Translations under genes and position numbers: made by a program
Shown: piece by piece, positions 57,691 to 64,000 of the stretch
How the letters are laid out: the number at the start of each line of letters is the position of its first letter
Position numbering within the stretch: position 1 is the first letter of the stretch
Notes under the pieces: model-generated
Seen by the model: only the letters and a program-made list of their open reading frames with translations
Database searches by the model: none
What the model was told of the DNA's origin: nothing
Origin: a virus
Strand: one strand, 5' to 3'
DNA: 64,000 nucleotides
Virus record (IMG/VR): IMGVR_UViG_3300042515_001753
Span: 169,887-233,886 of that record

Positions 57691-59327
57691 TTTAACTCAA
57701 GCAATACCGATTCTGAATTTTCATACAATCTACCATCCACCGCAATCTTATGAGTGGGAATATATTTCTCAACCAATTCAGGCCAAATAGTTCCCAGTTC
57801 ATCGTGAAATTCAATTGCAATATACTTGAAGTCCGCAAAACAAGTTGCATTTTCAAGAATATTTTTTTCTGCACCTTCAATATCAATCTTCAGAAAATCA
57901 TATTTGGGAAGATTTTCCAAAGTTATAGTAGGAATATCATTAAACTGAATCGTGTGATTATTGGAGTGCATATTATATCCACCCACATTACCATCAGATT
58001 GACCAAGTAAAATGAAATCTTGTCCGTAATATAGTGCCTTATTGATAACTTTAATACGATACTCGTTCTTAAATCTTTCTTGAATGAAGTTAAAATTCAC
58101 AGGAACTGGTTCAAGAATTAGTGCAGTATCAAGAGATGGAATTTTTGAGAACATAATTTTGGGAACTTCACCAGTACATCCACCCACATCAAGAACAGAT
58201 TTGATTTTCTTCTCTTTAAGAAACTCAATAATATTCACATAAAATGGTCGTAAAGTCCATTCCTCATTTGTATAATAGATATGACCTTCTAATGATTCTG
58301 TAGGATAACCAGTGAATGATGGGAATGCTTCCGGTTGTGGTTCAGATACAGTTTCAAGACCAATAAAGTCCAACACAAATTCTTTAGAAGCTCTTACCAA
58401 ATATGCCGCATTATCTTGAAATCCAAAAGTAATCAAATAATCACCTTTGTATTCTACCATACCTACGGCAAATTCAATCTCGGCATTCATAAAAGAAAAC
58501 TGCCTTGATACTTTAACGATGTTCCAGTCCTTGTCCCAGACCACAAAACGGTGACGATACACACCATCTTTTCTTCCGGCGGCACTTTGAGTCATATAAG
58601 TTTCGTGTGTCAGGCACATACGATACTCACCAACAGGAATAACCTGAGAACCACCACGAAGGTCAATCGTTCCAAAATTCTTCCAGTCTTTTCTTACAAC
58701 AGTTTCAGTTGTCCCTTTTTCTGGATTGTACTTAACAACTTCTGTACCATTCGTCCATTTCACATAATGATATGGCATATCCAGAATTGGCATCCAGTTC
58801 TTATTACAATATTCTTCATCTGGTGGAGGAGCAGGAATACGACGCTGGCTGATTTCTTTAACTCCACTTTCAGTAATTTCAATCTCCGAAAGTTCCATAC
58901 GACCAGTTCCAATCGTATCTAAGTCTCTTCGCACTCCTGTTACATAAAGTTTATCGTTCCAGCGAACAATACGACAATCTTCTAGTCCCACAAATTCCCA
59001 CAGTTCTTTATCTGGGAATTTTGAAGTATCAATATGATGATAAGATTTAATACTCATATCATCATTCATCTCGCACATAATGTTCCAAGTGCGAAGTCTC
59101 CAATCGTTCTCTGGATGAATATAAACTAGTGGTCCCCACTGGTTTTCATAAATCTTTTTTTCCGAATGATAAAGAGTATAGTTTATATTTCTTAGATTGA
59201 CTAGAATTCTACCATTATCATTATAAACCGAAGGATTTGTAATTGATGGTCCTTTGAGTTCTTCATGTGGAAGAATCAGGGGATGTATTGACCCACCATT
59301 ATCAAGAGCAAGTTTTACAAAGTTCAT
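57687..59327 (-). CDS. GH130/GH43-like beta-propeller - FkbM methyltransferase fusion
   Basis: 546 residues. About 1-325 resemble a five-bladed propeller glycoside enzyme of the GH130 type: ITNPSVYNDNGRILVNLRN, VGLEDCRIVRWNDKLYVTG, GGSQVIPVGEYRMCLTHE and AEIEFAVGMV, although phosphorylase catalysis cannot be confirmed. About 365-540 are an FkbM methyltransferase: SVLDVGGCTGEVPKIM, LEPVPVNF and YDFLKIDIEGAEKN. Together they suggest a protein that reads or trims a glycan and methylates it. First in the three-gene glycan operon. Confidence 0.75.
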   Translation of the reverse strand: MNFVKLALDNGGSIHPLILPHEELKGPSITNPSVYNDNGRILVNLRNINYTLYHSEKKIYENQWGPLVYIHPENDWRLRTWNIMCEMNDDMSIKSYHHIDTSKFPDKELWEFVGLEDCRIVRWNDKLYVTGVRRDLDTIGTGRMELSEIEITESGVKEISQRRIPAPPPDEEYCNKNWMPILDMPYHYVKWTNGTEVVKYNPEKGTTETVVRKDWKNFGTIDLRGGSQVIPVGEYRMCLTHETYMTQSAAGRKDGVYRHRFVVWDKDWNIVKVSRQFSFMNAEIEFAVGMVEYKGDYLITFGFQDNAAYLVRASKEFVLDFIGLETVSEPQPEAFPSFTGYPTESLEGHIYYTNEEWTLRPFYVNIIEFLKEKKIKSVLDVGGCTGEVPKIMFSKIPSLDTALILEPVPVNFNFIQERFKNEYRIKVINKALYYGQDFILLGQSDGNVGGYNMHSNNHTIQFNDIPTITLENLPKYDFLKIDIEGAEKNILENATCFADFKYIAIEFHDELGTIWPELVEKYIPTHKIAVDGRLYENSESVLLELK

Positions 59328-59356
59328 ATAACCATTCTAATTTATCTTATGTATCT

Positions 59357-59385
59357 ATTTTACATCAAAATCAAAAATTATACAA
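59357..59385 (-). promoter_or_regulatory. candidate promoter (TTGTAT-17-TAAAAT)
   Basis: Moderate match with correct 17-bp spacing, 30 bp before the start at 59327, in the short gap after the adhesin stop. Confidence 0.35.
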
Positions 59386-59389
59386 GTGC

Positions 59390-59899
59390 TTATACGTTAT
59401 ATCCTTCTAATATGACGTTGATGTTACCGGCGTCAAAGGTGTCTGTGCCGTTCACGGTGGTGACTCGGATTCCTGTGACAGTGCCAGAAATAGTAACTGA
59501 ACCAGCTATGGTATTCATGTTGCTTATGTCAGAACGCGCAATATTTCCGCTTCCAATCCATTGGGTTGAGGAAAATTGCGTCAGCACCAAGTGACCATGG
59601 CGAACAGCGGCGGCGGCGGAGACTGTATCCGTAAATCCAGTAGTAAAAGCCCCACCCCCACCAGTGCCAAGGTAACCTGTACTAACAACACTTCCTCCGA
59701 CAATTAGGCGAATTTGTATAAAACTACTGCCACTAGTGCTGACTCCAGCAAGCATCACCGTAATTCGCTTTACCCAACTTGGAATACTTGCGTATTCAAC
59801 TGAGGTGCCTGTAGCAGATTTTGCTGTTTCAAGTCTCATTAATTCATAAAAAGAAGTCCCTACTACATCAGTTGCTTTATTTACAGCTAAAGTACTCAT
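59390..59899 (-). CDS. fibre-tip-like structural protein, 169 aa
   Basis: Begins MSTLAVNKATDVVGTSFYEL and continues as a beta-rich domain with SIPSWVKRITVMLAGVSTSG, GGGGAFTTGF and a GIRVTTVNGTDTFDAGNINV end. Architecture and composition match the tip/receptor-binding domains appended to marine phage fibres. No catalytic residues. A late promoter overlaps the stop of the upstream oxygenase. Confidence 0.6.
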   Translation of the reverse strand: MSTLAVNKATDVVGTSFYELMRLETAKSATGTSVEYASIPSWVKRITVMLAGVSTSGSSFIQIRLIVGGSVVSTGYLGTGGGGAFTTGFTDTVSAAAAVRHGHLVLTQFSSTQWIGSGNIARSDISNMNTIAGSVTISGTVTGIRVTTVNGTDTFDAGNINVILEGYNV

Positions 59900-59918
59900 A
59901 TTTTTATAATCTTTTTAG

Positions 59919-59926
59919 TTATTTAT
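59919..59926 (-). promoter_or_regulatory. T4-type late promoter
   Basis: ATAAATAA followed by CTAAAAAG, the same sequence as at 8937, 20 bp before the ATG at 59899. Confidence 0.65.
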
Positions 59927-60579
59927 CAAGTTCTATCAAAAGCAAAGGGAAGATAAGGTCCATTTGCATTCACATAATGAAAAAAGATTTGATGATGGTA
60001 TGTATCATCTTTTTTAAACACTCTTTGAATTTTATTATATTTTGATTCTAAAGGATACCTCCAGTGCTCTCTTTCACATCCTTTGTAAATGACTGCATCA
60101 CCATTTTTCATATTTACAAAGCTTTCATTACTATTGGGTGTCTCAAACCAAATAGGCCAAGGTTCTTTTCTATTTGTACTGATTTGAAGAGTAACACTCA
60201 CTTCACAGGAAGGTCTATCACTATGTCTTTTCAATCCTTGTCCAGTAAAATAAAATCTATCAAAATAATAAGTAGGATATAAATCAATACCTAAAGTATC
60301 TTCTACTTCTTTTTTGACAAGATAATGAAGTTCTTTATATGGAGGAAAATTATATCTTGATAATGAACCTTGAACTTGTTTTTCTTCTGGTTCATAATTA
60401 GATTTATTTTTTCCAAAATAATTAATTTGCCCTCTTTCTTCTGGAACTGGTGAAAAAATCATTTCTGGATTTGTTACCATACCTGGAACAAAAAGATATC
60501 CATTTTTTTCAAATGACTGATGATTAGTCATTTGATAGGTTGGTAAGGTTTGTTTTTGTGGATATTGTCTTTCCATCAT
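59926..60579 (-). CDS. 2-oxoglutarate/Fe(II)-dependent oxygenase
   Basis: 217 residues. RHSDRPSCEVSVTLQIS gives H119-x-D121, REHWRYPL gives distal H172, and HHQIFFHYVN forms the last strand. The RPSCEVS and EHWR-PL blocks are shared with the plus-strand gene at 17654, so these two are paralogues despite lying 42 kb apart. A GAGGAG ribosome site precedes the tandem ATG start. Substrate unknown. Confidence 0.82.
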   Translation of the reverse strand: MMERQYPQKQTLPTYQMTNHQSFEKNGYLFVPGMVTNPEMIFSPVPEERGQINYFGKNKSNYEPEEKQVQGSLSRYNFPPYKELHYLVKKEVEDTLGIDLYPTYYFDRFYFTGQGLKRHSDRPSCEVSVTLQISTNRKEPWPIWFETPNSNESFVNMKNGDAVIYKGCEREHWRYPLESKYNKIQRVFKKDDTYHHQIFFHYVNANGPYLPFAFDRT

Positions 60580-60604
60580 AAAATCTCCTCATTTTTGTTG
60601 TTGT

Positions 60605-61231
60605 TTAGCGAAATCTTGGACCAATAATCCACCCAACTAAAGATTTTCTGACACCAGATTTTACTTTCTTTACTCTATGTGGTGTTCTTGAATCAAAAAA
60701 TGCAATAGTCCCTTTTTGCTTTGGCATAAAATAAGGTTTCCCAGAATTATCAAGAAACTGGACTTCACCTCCAGTATATTCATCAAAATTTGAAAGTTGT
60801 AAACTAAAAGAAAGTTTTCTTACATATTCTACATTTGTTGCAATAAAATCTTGTGGGTCATTAACACCAGAAGTTGTAATATTTTGTGGTTTGTAAGAAA
60901 CATCTATACCTGCATCAGTATGCCAATTATAAAATTCACCTTCTGAGTATCTTGTATATTGTAAATTCTCCCCATCAATACAAGTTAAATCATAAAGAAA
61001 ATTTTCTCTATTTGCTCTTGTGGCATAATGCCAAAGAAATCCACCAATCCAGTGTGTAGTAGGAATCCATACATTTTTACTATTTCTAATGCCCTTATTT
61101 ACTTCTCCCTGACCACCATATCCAATCACAGAATCCCCAAAATTATTTTCAAAGACTTTTAAATCTTTTTCTAAAATACTTATAATATCTTCAGGTAGAT
61201 TAGTATCATACCATAATGTCTGAAATGCCAT
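60605..61231 (-). CDS. PKHD-type 2OG-Fe(II) oxygenase
   Basis: 208 residues. YNWHTDAG gives H104-x-D106, YTGGEVQFLD is the mid-barrel turn, and FFDSRTPHRVKKVKSGVRKSLVGWI gives distal H185 and R195, the full ligand set of the PKHD/PiuC-like hydroxylases. Behind a late promoter (61253-61260), so probably made with virion proteins, and it lies between two adhesin-type genes. Confidence 0.85.
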   Translation of the reverse strand: MAFQTLWYDTNLPEDIISILEKDLKVFENNFGDSVIGYGGQGEVNKGIRNSKNVWIPTTHWIGGFLWHYATRANRENFLYDLTCIDGENLQYTRYSEGEFYNWHTDAGIDVSYKPQNITTSGVNDPQDFIATNVEYVRKLSFSLQLSNFDEYTGGEVQFLDNSGKPYFMPKQKGTIAFFDSRTPHRVKKVKSGVRKSLVGWIIGPRFR

Positions 61232-61252
61232 AAAAAATCAAATCATTTGAAC

Positions 61253-61260
61253 TATTTATT
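61253..61260 (-). promoter_or_regulatory. T4-type late promoter
   Basis: AATAAATA, 22 bp before the oxygenase ATG at 61231. Confidence 0.6.
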
Positions 61261-61265
61261 TTGAA

Positions 61266-62096
61266 TCAATCATATAAAACAAATTTTAAATATCCAATCC
61301 CTCCAGGACCACCAGTGCCAGTACCAGCACCACCGCCAGCACCCACTTGATATGAATATGGAGAACCTCCAGTTATAGTAAGTCTTGAATGAATTGCAAG
61401 TCCTCCACCACCTCCACCGGCGGCGACGGCGCCGAGGAGGACTGCTCCAGAACTAGCACCACCACCTCCACCACCAAAGGGACTTCCAGGACCTCCAGGT
61501 ATAGACGAAAGAGCAGCTGCTAGAGCAGCTGCTCCTCCTGCTCCGGATATTCCATTTGGAAATCCTCCAGCAGCACCACCAGTAGCAGTTGGAACAGACG
61601 GAACAATTACATTGTTACCACCCGCACCACCGGCACTTCCTGGTGTATTTGTTGTTCCTCCAGTTGCAGGTCCACCAGCCCCCGCAGTCGTAGACCCAGC
61701 TGGAGAACCTCCAACTCCTCCACCTCCAACAACAGTAGAAAAAAACGAAGGAGTTCCAGCTGTTCCAGTAACACGTGTTAAAGGACCGGAGAATCCACCA
61801 CCACCTCCTCCACCTCCAATAGCAAAAACATAAACTCCAGATACAATTGGATTTACAGTTACACTTCCACTTTGAGGTGTTTCAAGTATCACAGAAGCAT
61901 CTGTTTTTACACCCACAACAGTTGCTACATTTCCTTTACCACCAGTAGCACTTGAAAATGCTGTTCCTCCTGAAATAGTGAGACTTGTGCCACCTTCAGG
62001 AAAAACTCCAGTACCAAAAGTTTCATTATAAAGACTTGCTTGTGCAACACTAGTATCATCAAAAATTATAGTTGGTCCTGAAACTGTGATTGCCAT
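61266..62096 (-). CDS. glycine-rich fibre-tip adhesin-like protein, 276 aa
   Basis: Residues 1-85 form a beta domain (MAITVSGPTIIFDDTSVAQA). From about 93 the protein is dominated by Gly runs (up to eight, GGGGGGGG), with GPG and GAG turns, ending SYQVGAGGGAGTGTGGPGG and a short closing strand YLKFVLYD. This is the same design as the protein at 8957 and resembles polyglycine-sandwich receptor-binding tips. The many Gly/Pro loops likely determine specificity; inference. Confidence 0.65.
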   Translation of the reverse strand: MAITVSGPTIIFDDTSVAQASLYNETFGTGVFPEGGTSLTISGGTAFSSATGGKGNVATVVGVKTDASVILETPQSGSVTVNPIVSGVYVFAIGGGGGGGGFSGPLTRVTGTAGTPSFFSTVVGGGGVGGSPAGSTTAGAGGPATGGTTNTPGSAGGAGGNNVIVPSVPTATGGAAGGFPNGISGAGGAAALAAALSSIPGGPGSPFGGGGGGASSGAVLLGAVAAGGGGGGLAIHSRLTITGGSPYSYQVGAGGGAGTGTGGPGGIGYLKFVLYD

Positions 62097-62174
62097 TTTG
62101 TGGTGGTGGATAAATTACTGTTTCTGGAAATGTGGAGATTTTGTGAGGTATATGATGATTTTTATGGGGGGTTC

Positions 62175-62576
62175 TTATCTGAAGATGGCGGCATTCACAG
62201 TGGCGTAGTCGTCCGCAACCCATCTGGCGTTGGTGGTGCCCTCTGGACCAGTGACAAAACGACAACTACCTGATGCTAAGAGTCGTGAAGCAGTTAATCC
62301 GTAATAGAGATTCGCTGATGTAGATTCATAGTTCGCAGAAAATACTGCCGAGTAATTCGCATCGGGCATCGCAGTCGTAAAGTTCACCGTATAGTCTCCA
62401 GTCCCATTATCAGTAATACTAAGTACATTAAAAGAAGCACGAGTAGCAACAACTCCACTACCATTAAAGTTCACCCAGGATCTACAAAAAGTTCCAATTT
62501 GAGTTCCAGCACTATTATTGATAGTTGGTGGAGAAGTAGTGTTACTTTGAATTGTACCTACACTTAAAGTACTCAT
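62175..62576 (-). CDS. fibre-tip-like structural protein, 133 aa
   Basis: Opens MSTLSVGTIQSNTTSPPTIN, then GTFCRSWVNFNGSGVVATRA, SFNVLSITDNGTGDYTVNF and TTAMPDANYSAVF. This module (a MSTL- start, NNSAGTQIGTFCR, DNGTGDYT) recurs at the C-termini of marine phage fibres and as stand-alone proteins. It is probably a receptor-binding or capping domain. No enzyme motif. Confidence 0.65.
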   Translation of the reverse strand: MSTLSVGTIQSNTTSPPTINNSAGTQIGTFCRSWVNFNGSGVVATRASFNVLSITDNGTGDYTVNFTTAMPDANYSAVFSANYESTSANLYYGLTASRLLASGSCRFVTGPEGTTNARWVADDYATVNAAIFR

Positions 62577-62579
62577 AGT

Positions 62580-62870
62580 TTATACCAGTGGATTTGGACC
62601 TAAAACATTTTCATTCCAAACTTGCTTGAGTTCTTCAGTCACTCCAAGAACATCAGTTGCTGTTGGAATTACATCATCAATAATTGCGGTTGCATCACGA
62701 AGTGCTTGTTTTTCTGTAGTAACTTCTGCAACTTTAGTAGAATTTCCTACTTCAAGTGCCTTCATAAACTCCACATCCTTTTGCTCAAGTAAAGGATTTC
62801 TTACTTCACGAATTTTATCTTTGTGAATTTCTTTTGCTTTATCTATATTAATTCCAATAGGCATTTTCAA
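62580..62870 (-). CDS. phage tail accessory protein, 96 aa
   Basis: Helical protein of the type PIGINIDKAKEIHKDKIREVRN, then LEVGNSTKVAEVTTEKQALRD and an acidic, Pro-containing end. The KAKxIxxDxxRxxRxP...KQALRD layout is common in small proteins encoded beside phage fibre genes. It may be a tail or fibre assembly factor. ATGA-type overlap with the gene upstream. Confidence 0.6.
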   Translation of the reverse strand: MKMPIGINIDKAKEIHKDKIREVRNPLLEQKDVEFMKALEVGNSTKVAEVTTEKQALRDATAIIDDVIPTATDVLGVTEELKQVWNENVLGPNPLV

Positions 62871-63058
62871 ACCTCCTCATAAGTCCAAGCATTTCTGTAA
62901 GTTCTATCATTAGGAATTTCCGAAATATCAACAACTTGATATGGTTTTCCTTCTGGTACACTTTCAATTAATTTTTCAAGTGAGAGACATTCCATAGTAG
63001 GAATTATTACAGAAACTCCACCTTCATCATTTGGATAAATTATTCTTGTATTAATCAT
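62867..63058 (-). CDS. small phage tail-region protein, 63 aa
   Basis: MINTRIIYPNDEGGVSVIIP followed by an acidic helix and PYQVVDISEIPNDRTYRNAW. This sequence is typical of a small family that is always paired with the KQALRD-type protein encoded next. Function unknown; a fibre chaperone or tail connector is possible. Confidence 0.65.
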   Translation of the reverse strand: MINTRIIYPNDEGGVSVIIPTMECLSLEKLIESVPEGKPYQVVDISEIPNDRTYRNAWTYEEV

Positions 63059-63068
63059 AATTCCTCAA

Positions 63069-63242
63069 TTAAACAATAACCCAACGAGCACCAGTATTTA
63101 TAGTGACTGTGACACCACTATTTATAGTTGTAGGACCTATTGTCATCCAATTATAGGTTGTAGTGAGAGTTTGATTGGCATCAATTGCAGTACTACAACC
63201 AACAAAAGCTCCTCCATTAGCTCCTATTACTACTGATGACAT
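63069..63242 (-). CDS. small beta-rich protein, 57 aa
   Basis: From the ATG at 63242: MSSVVIGANGGAFVGCSTAI, then NQTLTTTYNWMTIGPTTINS and GVTVTINTGARWVIV. Two strand pairs of this kind are usual for the capping part of phage appendages. The ATG follows the stop of the S74-terminated fibre by six bases and has a TATAAATA 24 bp upstream, which supports it. Confidence 0.6.
   Translation of the reverse strand: MSSVVIGANGGAFVGCSTAIDANQTLTTTYNWMTIGPTTINSGVTVTINTGARWVIV
63095..63102 (-). promoter_or_regulatory. candidate late promoter TATAAATA
   Basis: Perfect late motif inside the 57-residue gene, 37 bp before the ATG at 63058; a second copy is at 63119-63126. Confidence 0.45.
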
Positions 63243-63248
63243 AATTCA

Positions 63249-64000
63249 TTAAGTTGATTTGTTTCTATTTATAATGCTGTATAAATTTTGAATTTGAACT
63301 TGTTGTTCTTTAATTGCTTCTATGAGTAATCCAACAAGATTTCCATAAGCAACTGATTTGTATCCATTACTTTCTATAACGAGGTCTGGATATACTGTTT
63401 CCAACTCTTGTGCAATCAAACCTATGGTGTGAACGTTAGTATCAATACGATCATATTCTACACCTCTAAGATTAATAACTTTTTCAAGTGCATTTTCAAT
63501 TGTATGAATATTAGTTTTTAGTCTTTCATCAGAGTTTGCAGTTATTGATCCACCAACTGTTAAGTCACCAGTGCTTGCATTAAATGTAAATGCCGTTGCT
63601 GTAGTTCTTACACTTGCGGTTTGGTTTGATCCTGCAGCAGCAACAAATACTGGATAAAATGTCGCATTTGTTGTTGTGTCTGTAGCATTAATAGTTGTTG
63701 ATGGTCCTGCCGATCCTTGAAGACCTTGAGTTCCTTGTGAACCTACCGTACCTTGTGAACCTACTGTACCTTGTGTCCCCTGAAGACCTTGACGACCTTG
63801 AAGACCTTGAAGACCTTGAGTTCCTTGTGAACCAACTGTACCTTGTGAACCTACTGTACCTTGTGAACCTACTGTACCTTGTGAACCTACCGTACCTTGA
63901 GTCCCCTGAAGACCCTGACGACCTTGAAGACCTTGAAGACCTTGAAGACCTTGAGTTCCTTGTGAACCTACCGTACCTTGTGAACCTACTGTACCTTGTG
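63249..64000 (-). CDS. collagen-like tail fibre with S74 chaperone domain (5' part outside window)
   Basis: The last about 250 residues are visible. A Gly-X-Y tract (GTVGSQGTVGSQ, GLQGRQGLQGTQG) runs to about 63715, then a neck region with TTINATDTTTNATFYPV, and a C-terminal S74 domain: SDERLKTNIHTIENALEKVI (Ser-Lys dyad), EYDRIDTNVHTIGLIAQELE and a trailing helix LLIEAIKEQQVQIQNLYS. It will trimerise and self-cleave. Its collagen tract alternates Gln with Val, unlike the Gln-only tract of the 1332-residue fibre. Confidence 0.85.
   Translation of the reverse strand, partial: QGTVGSQGTVGSQGTQGLQGLQGLQGRQGLQGTQGTVGSQGTVGSQGTVGSQGTVGSQGTQGLQGLQGRQGLQGTQGTVGSQGTVGSQGTQGLQGSAGPSTTINATDTTTNATFYPVFVAAAGSNQTASVRTTATAFTFNASTGDLTVGGSITANSDERLKTNIHTIENALEKVINLRGVEYDRIDTNVHTIGLIAQELETVYPDLVIESNGYKSVAYGNLVGLLIEAIKEQQVQIQNLYSIINRNKST
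63266..63273 (-). promoter_or_regulatory. T4-type late promoter
   Basis: Perfect TATAAATA inside the end of the S74 fibre gene, 24 bp before the 57-residue gene's ATG. Confidence 0.6.
63715..64000 (-). repeat. 9-bp tandem repeats encoding collagen-like triplets
   Basis: Units such as CCTTGTGAACCTACTGTA and CTTGAAGAC (plus strand) repeat to the window edge. Shares unit types with the tract at 27130, so the two fibres could recombine. Confidence 0.85.

Noticed and set aside
1-64000. Lysogeny module, integrase, attachment sites or photosynthesis genes
   Set aside because: None was seen; the gene content is that of a strictly lytic T4-like cyanophage.

Overview
The window is part of the genome of a T4-like contractile-tailed cyanophage, of the kind that infects marine Synechococcus or Prochlorococcus. 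The evidence is a replication and late-transcription block in T4 order (gp32, gp59, gp33), T4-type baseplate genes (gp53, gp48, gp26, gp27- and gp5-like), a gp4 head-completion protein, thyX, phoH, a DUF1825-like protein shared with cyanobacteria, T4-type late promoters (ATAAATA/CTAAATA) and many large VGIGT-repeat fibres typical of marine cyanomyoviruses. Almost everything is on the minus strand. The plus-strand exceptions are one 2OG oxygenase (17654-18232) and the gp4 to gp53 block (44187-46600). No photosystem, integrase or CRISPR genes are visible.

Layout: 1-3036 is a run of tiny overlapping early-type genes. 3103-5513 holds four consecutive 2-oxoglutarate/Fe(II) oxygenase-like genes, followed by an SF2 helicase (5547-6782). 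6917-15495 encodes three fibre/adhesin proteins, including an 1853-residue S74-terminated fibre. 15526-17543 is an accessory island with an HNH endonuclease, three tRNA-like genes and an orphan Phd-like antitoxin; one tRNA carries a group I intron. 17654-26377 mixes oxygenases, a tail-fibre chaperone, three six-repeat Kelch-like proteins, a sulfotransferase and glycosyl/methyl-transferases. 26400-34714 is fibres, including a collagen-like one. 34719-44145 is the baseplate spike, hub and tape-measure region, with a dual peptidoglycan hydrolase. 44187-46600 is the plus-strand gp4/gp48/gp53 block. 46631-53409 is replication, late transcription and nucleotide metabolism. 53436-59327 is a block of three multidomain glycan-modifying proteins. 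59390-64000 returns to adhesins, two more 2OG oxygenases and a second collagen/S74 fibre that runs off the right end.

The most striking locus is 16569-16931. A consensus sigma70 promoter sits just upstream of a tRNA gene split by a 198-nt group I intron that closely resembles the cyanobacterial/plastid trnL(UAA) intron. The intron encodes no protein, but a free-standing HNH endonuclease gene starts 47 nt downstream. The HNH start codon directly abuts a 13-bp inverted repeat whose loop contains a perfect T4 late promoter (TATAAATA). This is the arrangement used by T4 I-TevI to block translation from early read-through RNA and allow it from late RNA.

Other themes are eight 2OG-Fe(II) oxygenase-like genes in one window, compact terminator/promoter modules between early operons, and host-surface or glycan-modifying fusions (GT25-TPR-FkbM-WavE, MTase-GT25, propeller-FkbM, GT-FkbM) placed beside fibre genes. 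Identifications come from reading motifs by eye; no database search was possible.
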